Assembly: GCA_963971225.1 (NCBI GenBank)
Contig: OZ020270.1
Span: 19,825,488-19,889,487, forward strand
Source: Melieria omissa
Taxonomy: Eukaryota; Arthropoda; Insecta; Diptera; Ulidiidae
Reading direction: 5' to 3'
DNA length: 64,000 nucleotides
Below are positions 33,163-42,538 of this stretch, piece after piece. The first letter of the stretch is position 1. Each line of letters begins with the position of its first letter. The translations under genes and the position numbers were made by a program. The notes beneath the pieces were generated by a model that saw nothing but the letters and a program-made list of their open reading frames with translations, did no database searches and was not told the origin of the DNA.

Positions 33163-34345
33163 GGCGCGTGAACCTGACAGGTGCTCGTGCATATGGCGCG
33201 CAAAAATAGTAAATTGTTGTGAACAATGACTACATGACGCGAAACTGAGAGGAGTCACTGTTGCTAATTCGGTCAAACCAGGCCCCAGACTCGCAAATTC
33301 GGTCAAACCAGGCCCCAGAGTTGATTAGGGTTCGTACAGCAAATTCGCCATACAAAAGTCAGGGCAAGGGCTGCTGGTGCGTTCGAAGTTTATTTGCAAA
33401 TGAAATAATTTTTTTTTCTTTCATTCGGTAGTACGTTTATAGGAAATTGTTTGCAAAAAAATGTTGTTGCTGATAAACGTCATAAGTATGTTCCAACGTG
33501 TTTTAATATGATTTAACTTCAGTTTTTGCTGATTGCCCTCAAAGGCTTAACGTTTGAATTGCTTGTGTTGCAGCTCTGCTTTTGAAAAGAGTTCAACTTG
33601 CCATCACTGTTTCTTGCTGCACTAGAAACGGCAAACTCAATGAGACATGAACTGAATGAAAAAGCAACCGAATATCTGACTTTACCGTCTGAAATAATTT
33701 ATTTATGCTTTCTGTTGGTACGGGTAACAATCAAAATGACTTCGACCAGTAAAACAAGGTTTTTCGCAACGTTATATTTACAGCAAATAAGAAAAGTTAT
33801 CACTTTACGATGCAAACAATTAACTGGTAACCGGTGCTGTGCGAATGTTTGGGTAAAAAAAACCCGTACACTATCGGACGATTGGAAAAAGCAAAAATGG
33901 TCTGAAAACAAAGAATATGAAGTAATATAGAACGCGCATGTGGGCACAAAAGTGTTTTCGGCTGTTATGATGCGAGCGGGAAGAGCGAAGCGTAGGCATT
34001 TGCGAATGTTAAGTTCATAACATTTTCTGTTAGATTTTCGTAGAACAACAGCAAAAAGCAATGTTATTGTTCGCAACGGCTTCACTCGTGCACATTGAAA
34101 TGGTGGTTGTTGCAGCGTAGTGTTCGCTCAATCAGTTTTTGCATGTATGTTTCTTGATCTTGTTTGCCGAAGCAGAAGCAAAGAGCAAACAACGAACCAA
34201 AGCATCGTCATCATCGTTTCAGCGAAGATGACTCGGGATTCGCTAATGTTTTTGTTGTTGTCATTTATTGTGTGTATGCTTTTTTGGTTTTGCTGTTTGC
34301 TCAAATGCTGCGCTTTGATTGATTTTTAAAACCTGCAAATATTTA

Positions 34346-34720
34346 GACGTGGTTGAATCCAATTTGAAATTTTCACAAATATTTTTACGTGGCGAGTTCC
34401 ACGTAAAATCATTTGTTTATATTTTGACGTGGTTGATACCAATTTTGAACCTTTTGCAGCGGTTTTTTTTTTTGACGTGGTTGAATCCAATTTGAAATTT
34501 TCACAAATATTTTTACGTGGCGAGTTCCAAGTAAAATCATTTGTTTATATTTTGACGTGGTTGATACCAATTTTGAACCTTTTGCAGCGGTTTTTTTTTG
34601 ACGTGGTTGAATCCAATTTGAAATTTCTACAAATATTTTTACGTGGCGTATTCCAAGTAAAATCATTTGTTTATATTTTGACGAGGTTTATACCAATTTT
34701 GAATTTTTTTTAAGAAGTAT
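34346..34720. repeat. 127-bp tandem repeat, three copies
   Basis: Units start at 34346, 34474 and 34600 with GACGTGGTTGAATCCAATTT. Each contains ACGTGGCGAGTTCCACGT-like hairpin sequence and ends in a T run. A single diverged unit lies at about 54125-54200 in the same orientation. Confidence 0.85.
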
Positions 34721-34775
34721 TTTAACGCCATTGCCCAACATTGTAATTCTATTTTGTGTTTCGGCTTGTTACAAT

Positions 34776-34929
34776 ATGGCTACAAATAGAAATTCCTCAA
34801 CGTCTGGAATTCAATGTTGTGTTCGCAGTTGCAAAAAATCGAGACGACAATGCGATAATCTTAGATTATTTAGATTCCTCGCTGCTGATTTCGTGTTTGG
34901 CCAAATTTTGCGCGAAAAATGCAATATAT
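34776..34929 (+). pseudogene. THAP-like N-terminal fragment
   Basis: ATG at 34776 opens MATNRNSSTSGIQCCVRSCK and continues KSRRQCDNLRLFRF, which fits the first Cys pair and RFP stretch of a THAP finger. The Gypsy element cuts it at 34930 and no continuation is visible after 46486. P-superfamily transposases start with THAP domains, and a P-type C-terminal part lies at 52076-53300, so it may be the front of that element. Confidence 0.4.
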
Positions 34930-35366
34930 TGTTACGAATACTAAGTCTAGTGGGCTGTTGCGTATCTCTGGATTGTGTAATTTGAAAATAAAACACAGTC
35001 AGTTTCTAAACGCAGACAATAAAATAAACCAACAGTCACTTTATTATTCACAGTTTACACTTTACTGTTCGTACACTTAAGTATTTGCTTAATTATTCCG
35101 TGTGGCAACTTCACTTGTCAAAACCAGACTGACTCGCTGTACCGCATCTGGCCACCTTTTATACTCTGTCCGGCCGTCGCGCAGATCGTTCTCGCACGTT
35201 GCCAGATTGGACTAGAAGTTTCCCTGATGACCGCGACCATCGTTGCCAGGTTGGGCTAAAAGTTACTATCGCGGCCGTCGTTGCCAGATTGGGTTATGGC
35301 ACGGCACGTAGCGGCAGGGTTGCTTTGCACCGCGACAGACTGGCTCATCGTTACACTGCCCACCAC

Positions 35367-38300
35367 TTAGACTTGTTCGTCCCGAACAAGTGCCGAGGCT
35401 CCGCTGTGAAGAGGCGCCAGGCGCTCCAAATGGACTACCTTCAGCTTAGCGCCTCTATTGCTGCAACGTTGAATCCGGTATACCACGTCGTTAATCCTAG
35501 TCACGACTTCGTAAGGTCCTTCCCATGACGCTTGGAGTTTCGGAGACAAACCTTTCCTCCGCTGCGGGTTGTAGAGCATTACCAAATCGCCTTCTTGGAA
35601 CCCTGCTGAGTTGGCCCGTAGATCGTATCTGGCTTTCACCTTATCGCTGACCAGTTGGATACGGTCCCTTATAAACTGGTGGATTTCTTCCAGTTCCGCC
35701 CGCTTATTGGCCACGTAGTCCGTCTTAGCGCCTCCCGTCGTGCTGACTACCCCGAACTTCAAGTCAGCGGGTAACCGCAACTCTGTGCCGTACACTGCTC
35801 GGGCTGGAGTGAGTGATGTCGTGTCGTGCGGGGCTGACCTATACGCCATCAGGAACAGGGGGATGTGCGTGTCCCAATCCTTTTGATTCCTGCCTACCAC
35901 TTTCCGCAGGTATTCCTTCAGTGTCCGGTTAAAGCGTTCCACCATGCCGTCGGACTGTGGGTGCAAAGGAGTGGTACGCGTTTTCTTTATCCCCAGCAGC
36001 TCACACACTTCCTTGAATACCGCAGACTCAAAATTCCGGCCTTGATCTGAGTGCAACTCCAACGGAACTCCGAACCTGGCTACCCAGTTGTTTACCAGCT
36101 TTTCCGAGATCGTGGTGGCCTCCTGGTTAGGAATAGGGTACACTTCGGGCCATTTGCTGAAGTAATCCATTACGACCAGCACATATTTGTTGCCTTGAGT
36201 GCTAGTTGGGAATGGGCCGGCGACGTCCATAGCAATCCGCTCGAAGGGCGCTCCCACGTTGTACTGCTGCATGCGGCCTCGAGATTTTCTTGTCGGCCCT
36301 TTCGCGGCTGAACATCGGTCGCAGCTCTTAATCCACTCGGCTACAGACTCCTGACATCCTACCCAGTAGAATCGTCTTTTTATTTTGGCGACGGTTTTGG
36401 TGATGCCTAGGTGCCCTCCACTGGAGTCGTTATGGTATGCCTCGATGACCTCGTTGATTCTGCTTTTCGGCACTACCATTAGAGGGTTGCTGGTACGACC
36501 ATCCGCGCTCTCCCATTCGCGGTACAGGCAGCCTTCCTTCAGCCGCAGACTTTTCCACTGTGCCCAGTAAGCCTTAGCGATCGGGCTTTCACCAGCCATC
36601 TCCTGCCAGTCTGGACGTGCGCCTTGCTCCTTGCCTTCGACGATTTTTGCAAGATCCGCATCCACGCGCTGGTCCTTTTGTAGCCTCTCCGCAGACCACT
36701 CTTCCTCTGGCATAACGCTTATCAACCGGACGTCCACTATCTGCTCTTTGCTCTCGGCTCGTGAGCACTGCCTGCATTCGACTTGGCACGGACGGCGTGA
36801 CAAAGCATCGGCATTTCCATGGCTACTGCCCTTGTGATGTTCTATCGTGTAGTCGTAGCTCTGCAGTCGCTCGATCCACCGCGCCAATTGCCCGTCAGGA
36901 TCTTTAAAGTTCAGGAGCCATCTCAATGCCGCATGATCTGTGCGCAGGCGAAACCTTTGTCCATACAGATATTTGTGGAAGTGTTTTACGCAGTCCAATA
37001 CCGCCAGCAGTTCTCTCCGTGTCACACAGTAGTTGCGCTCCGGTTTCGATAGAACCCTACTGTAGTACGCTATCACTTGTTCCTGGCCGTCTATTATCTG
37101 TGATAGCACACCGCCAATACTATTCCCGCTTGCATCTGTATCCAGCACAAACATCTCCCCAGGCACGGGGAAGGCCAGAATTGGAGCACTGCACAGTTTT
37201 TCCTTCAGACGTGCAAAAGCCTGTTCCTGCTCCTCGCTCCACTCGAAAGCTTGGCTCTTTTTCGTCAGTTTGTGCAAGCTGCTGGCTATGTTCGCGAATC
37301 CCGGAACAAATCGGCGGTAGTATGTACACAGGCCCAGGAAACTGCGGAGTTCGTGTAGATTGCGTGGTCGGGGCCACTCCTTCACCGCCGTGATTTTGCC
37401 TTCATCCGTATGCACTCCGCGGGCGGAAACCGTATGGCCCAGATACTTGACCTCCTTTTGGAACAGCGAGCACTTCTTTGGGTTGAGTTTAAGCCCGGCT
37501 TTTTGTATCCGCTCAAATACCTCCTTCAGCTTTCCCAGGTGGTCGTCGAAGCTTTTACCCATTACGATTATGTCGTCGAGGTACACCAGACACGTCCGCC
37601 AATGCAGCCCTTTTAGCACGCGTTCCATTAGCCGCTCGAATGTTGCTGGTGCGTTGCAGAGTCCAAACGGCATGACGGTGAACTGCCACAAACCATCGCC
37701 AACACTGAAAGCCGTTTTCTCCTTGTCCTTGTCTGCAAGCTCTACCTGCCAATAGCCGCTGCGTAAGTCGAGCGTGGAGAACCACTGCGTGCCTGACAGT
37801 GTGTCCAGGGTGTCATCGATCCGAGGTAGTGGATAACTGTCCTTCTTGGTCACATCATTGAGCTTCCGATAGTCCACACAAAACCGGGTACTGCCATCTT
37901 TTTTCTTGACTAGCACGACCGGCGAGCACCAGGGGCCCGAAGAAGGCTCTATGACCTTGTCTTTCCGCATGTTCTCGATCAAATTGGTGACCTCCTCCCT
38001 CTTGGCCAGAGGAACTCGTCTTGGCGGTTGGCGAATCGGTTTTGCACTTCCGGTGTCGATGTTGTGCTTCACTATGGCTGTTCTTCCGCCTGCTTCTGCC
38101 GCAAAAATTGACCCATAGTGCTGCAGGAGTGACCTCGCCTTCTGTTTCTGCTTGGCCGTCAACTCGCTGCTCCACTGGTTCTCCTGCGGAATGGCGTCCA
38201 TGTTAAAACCGCTCTTCTTATTACCTCCAGGTGGGCTACTCTCGCAATTGACCACTGCTACAGCTTCCTTACACTCGCCGATTACCTCATCTTTCCTGAC

Positions 38301-38873
38301 ATATCTGGGTGCATTCAGGGAGTTCAGTATTCTGACTGGTATTCTGCCATTTTTAGGTTCCACTAATGTACGTCCGATGATGATGTTGTCGTGTCCTTGT
38401 TTCGGTGCTTCTACTACCCACAGCCGACTCGTCCCATCGTCCTCGTCCACCTTTGCCCACACAATCGCCTCAGAATTCGCTGGTATCCTCCTGTGTTGAC
38501 ACGATACAACCTTCCGTACCGCCACGCTTCGCTCATAGCCGGTGCGCAGCGGGAATTCAACGTTGGCATATCTCAGCACATTTTCCTTCAGGTCCAGCGT
38601 AAAACCGTGCCTAATCATGAAATCCACGCCGATAATCACGTCGTCCATTATATCCGCGACGATGAACTCATGTTCCAGGCTGCTGGTGCCGATAGCAATC
38701 GTTTTTGTAACTTTCCCTCTCACCGGCGCGCGCTCGCCAGTCGCAGTCCGCAGCTGTATGCCATGCAGCGGTTCCCAGTTCTTCAGCAGCTTCCTTTTTA
38801 TGATCGAATATGACGCTCCAGTATCCAGTGTCAACACGAACAACTTTCCATCTATCCTTCCTTCAATTGTCAA
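35367..38873 (-). CDS. Gypsy pol polyprotein (E1), intact 1168 codons
   Basis: Reads through protease (LTLDTGASYS near residue 17), reverse transcriptase (FCVDYRKLND; catalytic LVYLDDIIVMG near 430), RNase H (LDTDASGNSIGG; RRELLAVLDCV; RTDHAALRW) and integrase. The integrase keeps its zinc motif HHCC (H...GHL...CDRCSA), MDVAGPFP near 879, LHSDQGRNFES near 942 and MVERFNR near 977, so the DDE triad is complete. The end (EGPYEVVTRINDVVYRI) is the usual Gypsy C-terminal module. The first plausible in-frame codon here is TTG; the frame is open upstream to the overlap with gag, so expression is probably by -1 frameshifting. Confidence 0.9.
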   Translation of the reverse strand: MTIEGRIDGKLFVLTLDTGASYSIIKRKLLKNWEPLHGIQLRTATGERAPVRGKVTKTIAIGTSSLEHEFIVADIMDDVIIGVDFMIRHGFTLDLKENVLRYANVEFPLRTGYERSVAVRKVVSCQHRRIPANSEAIVWAKVDEDDGTSRLWVVEAPKQGHDNIIIGRTLVEPKNGRIPVRILNSLNAPRYVRKDEVIGECKEAVAVVNCESSPPGGNKKSGFNMDAIPQENQWSSELTAKQKQKARSLLQHYGSIFAAEAGGRTAIVKHNIDTGSAKPIRQPPRRVPLAKREEVTNLIENMRKDKVIEPSSGPWCSPVVLVKKKDGSTRFCVDYRKLNDVTKKDSYPLPRIDDTLDTLSGTQWFSTLDLRSGYWQVELADKDKEKTAFSVGDGLWQFTVMPFGLCNAPATFERLMERVLKGLHWRTCLVYLDDIIVMGKSFDDHLGKLKEVFERIQKAGLKLNPKKCSLFQKEVKYLGHTVSARGVHTDEGKITAVKEWPRPRNLHELRSFLGLCTYYRRFVPGFANIASSLHKLTKKSQAFEWSEEQEQAFARLKEKLCSAPILAFPVPGEMFVLDTDASGNSIGGVLSQIIDGQEQVIAYYSRVLSKPERNYCVTRRELLAVLDCVKHFHKYLYGQRFRLRTDHAALRWLLNFKDPDGQLARWIERLQSYDYTIEHHKGSSHGNADALSRRPCQVECRQCSRAESKEQIVDVRLISVMPEEEWSAERLQKDQRVDADLAKIVEGKEQGARPDWQEMAGESPIAKAYWAQWKSLRLKEGCLYREWESADGRTSNPLMVVPKSRINEVIEAYHNDSSGGHLGITKTVAKIKRRFYWVGCQESVAEWIKSCDRCSAAKGPTRKSRGRMQQYNVGAPFERIAMDVAGPFPTSTQGNKYVLVVMDYFSKWPEVYPIPNQEATTISEKLVNNWVARFGVPLELHSDQGRNFESAVFKEVCELLGIKKTRTTPLHPQSDGMVERFNRTLKEYLRKVVGRNQKDWDTHIPLFLMAYRSAPHDTTSLTPARAVYGTELRLPADLKFGVVSTTGGAKTDYVANKRAELEEIHQFIRDRIQLVSDKVKARYDLRANSAGFQEGDLVMLYNPQRRKGLSPKLQASWEGPYEVVTRINDVVYRIQRCSNRGAKLKVVHLERLAPLHSGASALVRDEQV

Positions 38874-38962
38874 GCTGCTGGGCTGTCGTTTCAGCTGTGA
38901 GGCAAGGATGGTGGGGCGGCAGATTGTGGGGATCAGCTCACGCCCCTTTGGGCTGACCCGTT

Positions 38963-40077
38963 TTAGTTTAACGGCTCCTCGTCCTCAGCCCTGCGCTTGT
39001 TGGCTGAGCCTCGATTGTCAGTATTCCTCGCTTCAGGCGATTGCGATCGAGAACGGGAACGCCTCTTTCGTTGGCGGCAGTCTCGTGATATGTGGCCCTG
39101 CTTACCACATATTCAGCAAACAACTTTAGAGGAGACCACCCGTGGCCTGTCCGGTATCTCCGAGCCTATGGCCTGGATCGGAATGTCGTTGTCCGCCTGA
39201 ATCTGGCGTATCCTTGCAGGTGCATACCGAGTGCTCCCAATCCATGCCGCTTCATATGTCATCGCGCTGGTCACCGTTTCCTTAAATGTTGGCTTGCCCA
39301 TCATCAACGCACTGTGACGTGTTTCTGGATCATGAAGACCTTCAACAAACGACTCAATCTTCATCCTCTCGAGATCATCAGCACCAAATTTTGGGTAGCA
39401 CAACTGTACGAGCCGCTCAATGTCTGCTGCATATGTCTGCAGCGCCTCGTTGGCTCTTTGCTTGCGGTTCTTCAGCTCACAGTAGTATAGCGCATGGTTG
39501 TGCTCGTTGCTATACTTCGCTGCTAATGCCCTCATGATGGTACCGTAATCACTTCTTAAACATTCTGGAACTGATTTGATTACCTCAGCCGCAGGACCTT
39601 TCAGCGCCAGTGCCAACCTCCGACCTTTCCTGATATCTGTCCACTGATTTTCCAAAGCAGCCAAGTCGAGATTTCGAGATTCGTAGTTTCCAGCTTCGCT
39701 GACATTTCTCGATTTGCTGTCTCGACTTTTGCCAAAATTTCGAGATTCGTAGTTTCCAGCTTCGCTGACATTTCTCGGTTGGAAGTCTCGAACATGCCTT
39801 TAAGTGCAACCATTAGCTGGCTCATGTCCATTGCTTGTGGCGGCGCAGCCGCTGCAGTCGTACTTTGCATCGACGCCGCACCTGCAGGCGATTCCTCCAT
39901 TTTGGCCGACGCCTCTTGTTCTTGCGCGAACACGTGCACAGTCCAATCGACGCCCCGTTCCTCACATGCTTCTCGCAAGCGCAACTGCAACTCCACCTTT
40001 CCGCCAGCAGTCGGCAAATTCCAGGCAGCCAACTCCTTCTTCAGCTGGTCCACCTTCAGCAGCTCGAATTTCACCAT
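38963..40077 (-). pseudogene. Gypsy gag (E1) with internal deletion
   Basis: MVKFELLKVDQLKKELAAW opens a SAP-like helix-extension-helix. The coiled-coil region is cut by a deletion of about 365 bp near 39665 that also shifts the frame. The capsid part resumes in the frame 39664-39113. At 39113-39115 a TGA sits between the cysteines of the zinc knuckle, and the frame then runs on through ICGKQGHISRDC to the TAA at 38963-38965. The neighbouring copy has the same TGA. Confidence 0.8.
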
Positions 40078-40383
40078 GTCCGTGCTTTTATAATTTTATT
40101 TCTTTAGTTTTTTTTTTTTTATCTTCAATTTTCCACAATCCCACTTCTGACACCAAATGTTACGAATACTAAGTCTAGTGGGCTGTTGCGTATCTCTGGA
40201 TTGTGTAATTTGAAAATAAAACACAGTCAGTTTCTAAACGCAGACAATAAAATAAACCAACAGTCACTTTATTATTCACAGTTTACACTTTACTGTTCGT
40301 ACACTTAAGTATTTGCTTAATTATTCCGTGTGGCAACTTCACTTGTCAAAACCAGACTGACTCGCTGTACCGCATCTGGCCAC

Positions 40384-40743
40384 CTTTTATACTCTGTCCG
40401 GCCGTCGCGCAGATCGTTCTCGCACGTTGCCAGATTGGACTAGAAGTTTCCCTGATGACCGCGACCATCGTTGCCAGGTTGGGCTAAAAGTTACTATCGC
40501 GGCCGTCGTTGCCAGATTGGGTTATGGCACGGCACGTAGCGGCAGGGTTGCTTTGCACCGCGACAGACTGGCTCATCGTTACAATATTGTAACGATGAGC
40601 CAGTCTGTCGCGGTGCAAAGCAACCCTGCCGCTTCGCGCCAGTGCCATAATTGAATGTGGCAACGACGGCCGCGATAATAACTTTTAGTCCAATCTGGCA
40701 ACAATAGTCGCGATCTGCGCGATGGCCGGACAGAGTATAAAAG
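40384..40743. promoter_or_regulatory. Divergent pair of LTR promoters
   Basis: A TATAAAAGG box lies on the minus strand at about 40384-40392 (E1) and TATAAAAG on the plus strand at 40736-40743 (E2). Transcription would run outwards from a shared palindromic centre at 40584-40587. Confidence 0.6.
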
Positions 40744-40971
40744 GTGGCCGGAGGCGGGCAACGAGTCAGTCTGGTTTTGACAAGTGAAGTTGCCACACGG
40801 AATAATTAAGCAAATACTTAAGTGTACGAACAGTAAAGTGTAAACTGTGAATAATAAAGTGACTGTTGGTGTATTTTATTGTCTGCGTTTAAGAAACTGA
40901 CTGTGTTTTATTTTCAAATCACACAATCCAGAGATACGTGACAGCCCACTAGACTTAGTATTCGTAACATT

Positions 40972-40989
40972 TGGTGTCAGAAGTGGGAT
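40972..40989 (+). promoter_or_regulatory. Primer-binding site of E2, tRNA-Leu type
   Basis: TGGTGTCAGAAGTGGGAT lies 2 bp after the LTR and is complementary to the recalled 3' end of insect tRNA-Leu (ATCCCACTTCTGACACCA). E1 has the same site on the minus strand at about 40138-40155. Confidence 0.8.
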
Positions 40990-41059
40990 TGTGGAAAATT
41001 GAAGATAAAAAAAAAAAAAAAAAAAAAAACTAAAGAAATAAAATTATAAAAGCACGGAC

Positions 41060-42538
41060 ATGGTGAAATTCGAGCTGCTGAAGGTGGACCAGCTGAAGAA
41101 GGAGCTGGCTGCCTGGAATTTGCCGACTGCTGGCGGAAAGGTGGAGTTGCAGTTGCGCTTGCGAGAAGCATGTGAGGAACGGGGCGTCGATTGGACTGTG
41201 CACGTGTTCGCTCAAGAACAAGAGGCGTCGGCCAAAATGGAGGAATCGCCTGCAGGTGCGGCGTCGATGCAAAGTACGACTGCAGCGGCTGCGCCGCCAC
41301 AAGCAATGGACATGAGCCAGCTAATGGTTGCACTTAAAGGCATGTTCGAGACTTCCAACCGAGAAATGTCAGCGAAGCTGGAAACTACGAATCTCGAAAT
41401 TTCGGCAAAAGTCGAGACAGCAAATCGAGAAATGTCAGCGAAGCTGGAAACTACGAATCTCGAAATTTCGGCAAAAGTCGAGACTGCAAATCGAGAAATG
41501 GCGGAAAATTCTGCGCGCATAGGGCAGAAGGTGGAGGAAATTTCCAATAGCCTGAATGTGAAAGTTGAGCATCTCGAGACGCGAATAGACGATTGGGACA
41601 AACGAGTTGACGAAATGGGTGAATCCCTGAATAGACGAGTTGACAACCTGGATGAGTCCTTGAACAAACGAGTTGACAGTCTGGAAGATTCGATGCACAG
41701 AAAGATAGACGAACGGTTTCGAGAGGTACAGCCACGAGAATGTTTGCCACCGGTTCAGGACGGTTTTGCTGCCAGAACAGAAGTGCCTACTTATGATGGT
41801 GCTGCGCCGTTCGACACATTTAAATTGCAATTCGACTTGGCTGCTTTGGAAAATCAGTGGACAGATATCAGGAAAGGTCGGAGGTTGGCACTGGCGCTGA
41901 AAGGTCCTGCGGCTGAGGTAATCAAATCAGTTCCAGAATGTTTAAGAAGTGATTACGGTGCCATCATGAGGGCATTAGCAGCGAAGTATAGCAACGAGCA
42001 CAACCATGCGCTATACTACTGTGAGCTGAAGAACCGCAAGCAAAGAGCCAACGAGGCGCTGCAGACATATGCAGCAGACATTGAGCGGCTCGTACAGTTG
42101 TGCTACCCAAAATTTGGTGCTGATGATCTCGAGAGGATGAAGATTGAGTCGTTTGTTGAAGGTCTTCATGATCCAGAAACACGTCACAGTGCGTTGATGA
42201 TGGGCAAGCCAACATTTAAGGAAACGGTGACCAGCGCGATGACATATGAAGCGGCATGGATTGGGAGCACTCGGTATGCACCTGCAAGGATACGCCAGAT
42301 TCAGGCGGACAACGACATTCCGATCCAGGCCATAGGCTCGGAGATACCGGACAGGCCACGGGTGGTCTCCTCTAAAGTTGTTTGCTGAATATGTGGTAAG
42401 CAGGGCCACATATCACGAGACTGCCGCCAACGAAAGAGGCGTTCCCGTTCTCGATCGCAATCGCCTGAAGCGAGGAATACTGACAATCGAGGCTCAGCCA
42501 ACAAGCGCAGGGCTGAGGACGAGGAGCCGTTAAACTAA
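41060..42538 (+). CDS. Gypsy gag (E2) with in-frame TGA in the zinc knuckle
   Basis: 442 codons run from ATG 41060. Residues 1-40 resemble a SAP DNA-binding motif (LKVDQLKKELAAWNLPTAGG). Residues 95-235 form a long coiled coil with repeats of about 12 codons (NREMSAKLETTN / LEISAKVETA). A capsid-like domain follows (TYDGAAPFDTFKLQF...). At 42386-42388 TGA interrupts the knuckle: C, TGA, ICGKQGHISRDC. The frame then stays open, Arg/Ser rich, to TAA 42536-42538. A heptamer GTTAAAC (42529-42535) sits directly before this stop, where pol overlaps in the -1 frame. Confidence 0.8.

Larger units (their letters stand above)
34930..40583 (-). mobile_element. Ty3/Gypsy element, left copy (E1), minus strand
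   Basis: Two LTRs of 426 bp (34930-35355, 40158-40583), identical as far as I can read, with TGTAACG...CGTAACA ends. A 4-bp target duplication ATAT flanks it (34926-34929, 40584-40587). The primer site next to the 5' LTR reads TGGTGTCAGAAGTGGGAT and complements the 3' end of insect tRNA-Leu. The polypurine tract AAGTGGTGGGCAG precedes the 3' LTR. Identical LTRs indicate a recent insertion. Gag has a deletion of about 365 bp; pol is open throughout. Confidence 0.93.

Noticed and set aside
33598..34329. ORFs of 60-130 codons possibly host genes
   Set aside because: No domain, start context or splice pattern supports them, and both strands are equally open.
35865..39537. Many plus-strand ORFs of 60-195 codons opposite the Gypsy pol and gag
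   Set aside because: They are shadows of the minus-strand coding sequence and recur mirrored in the other copy.
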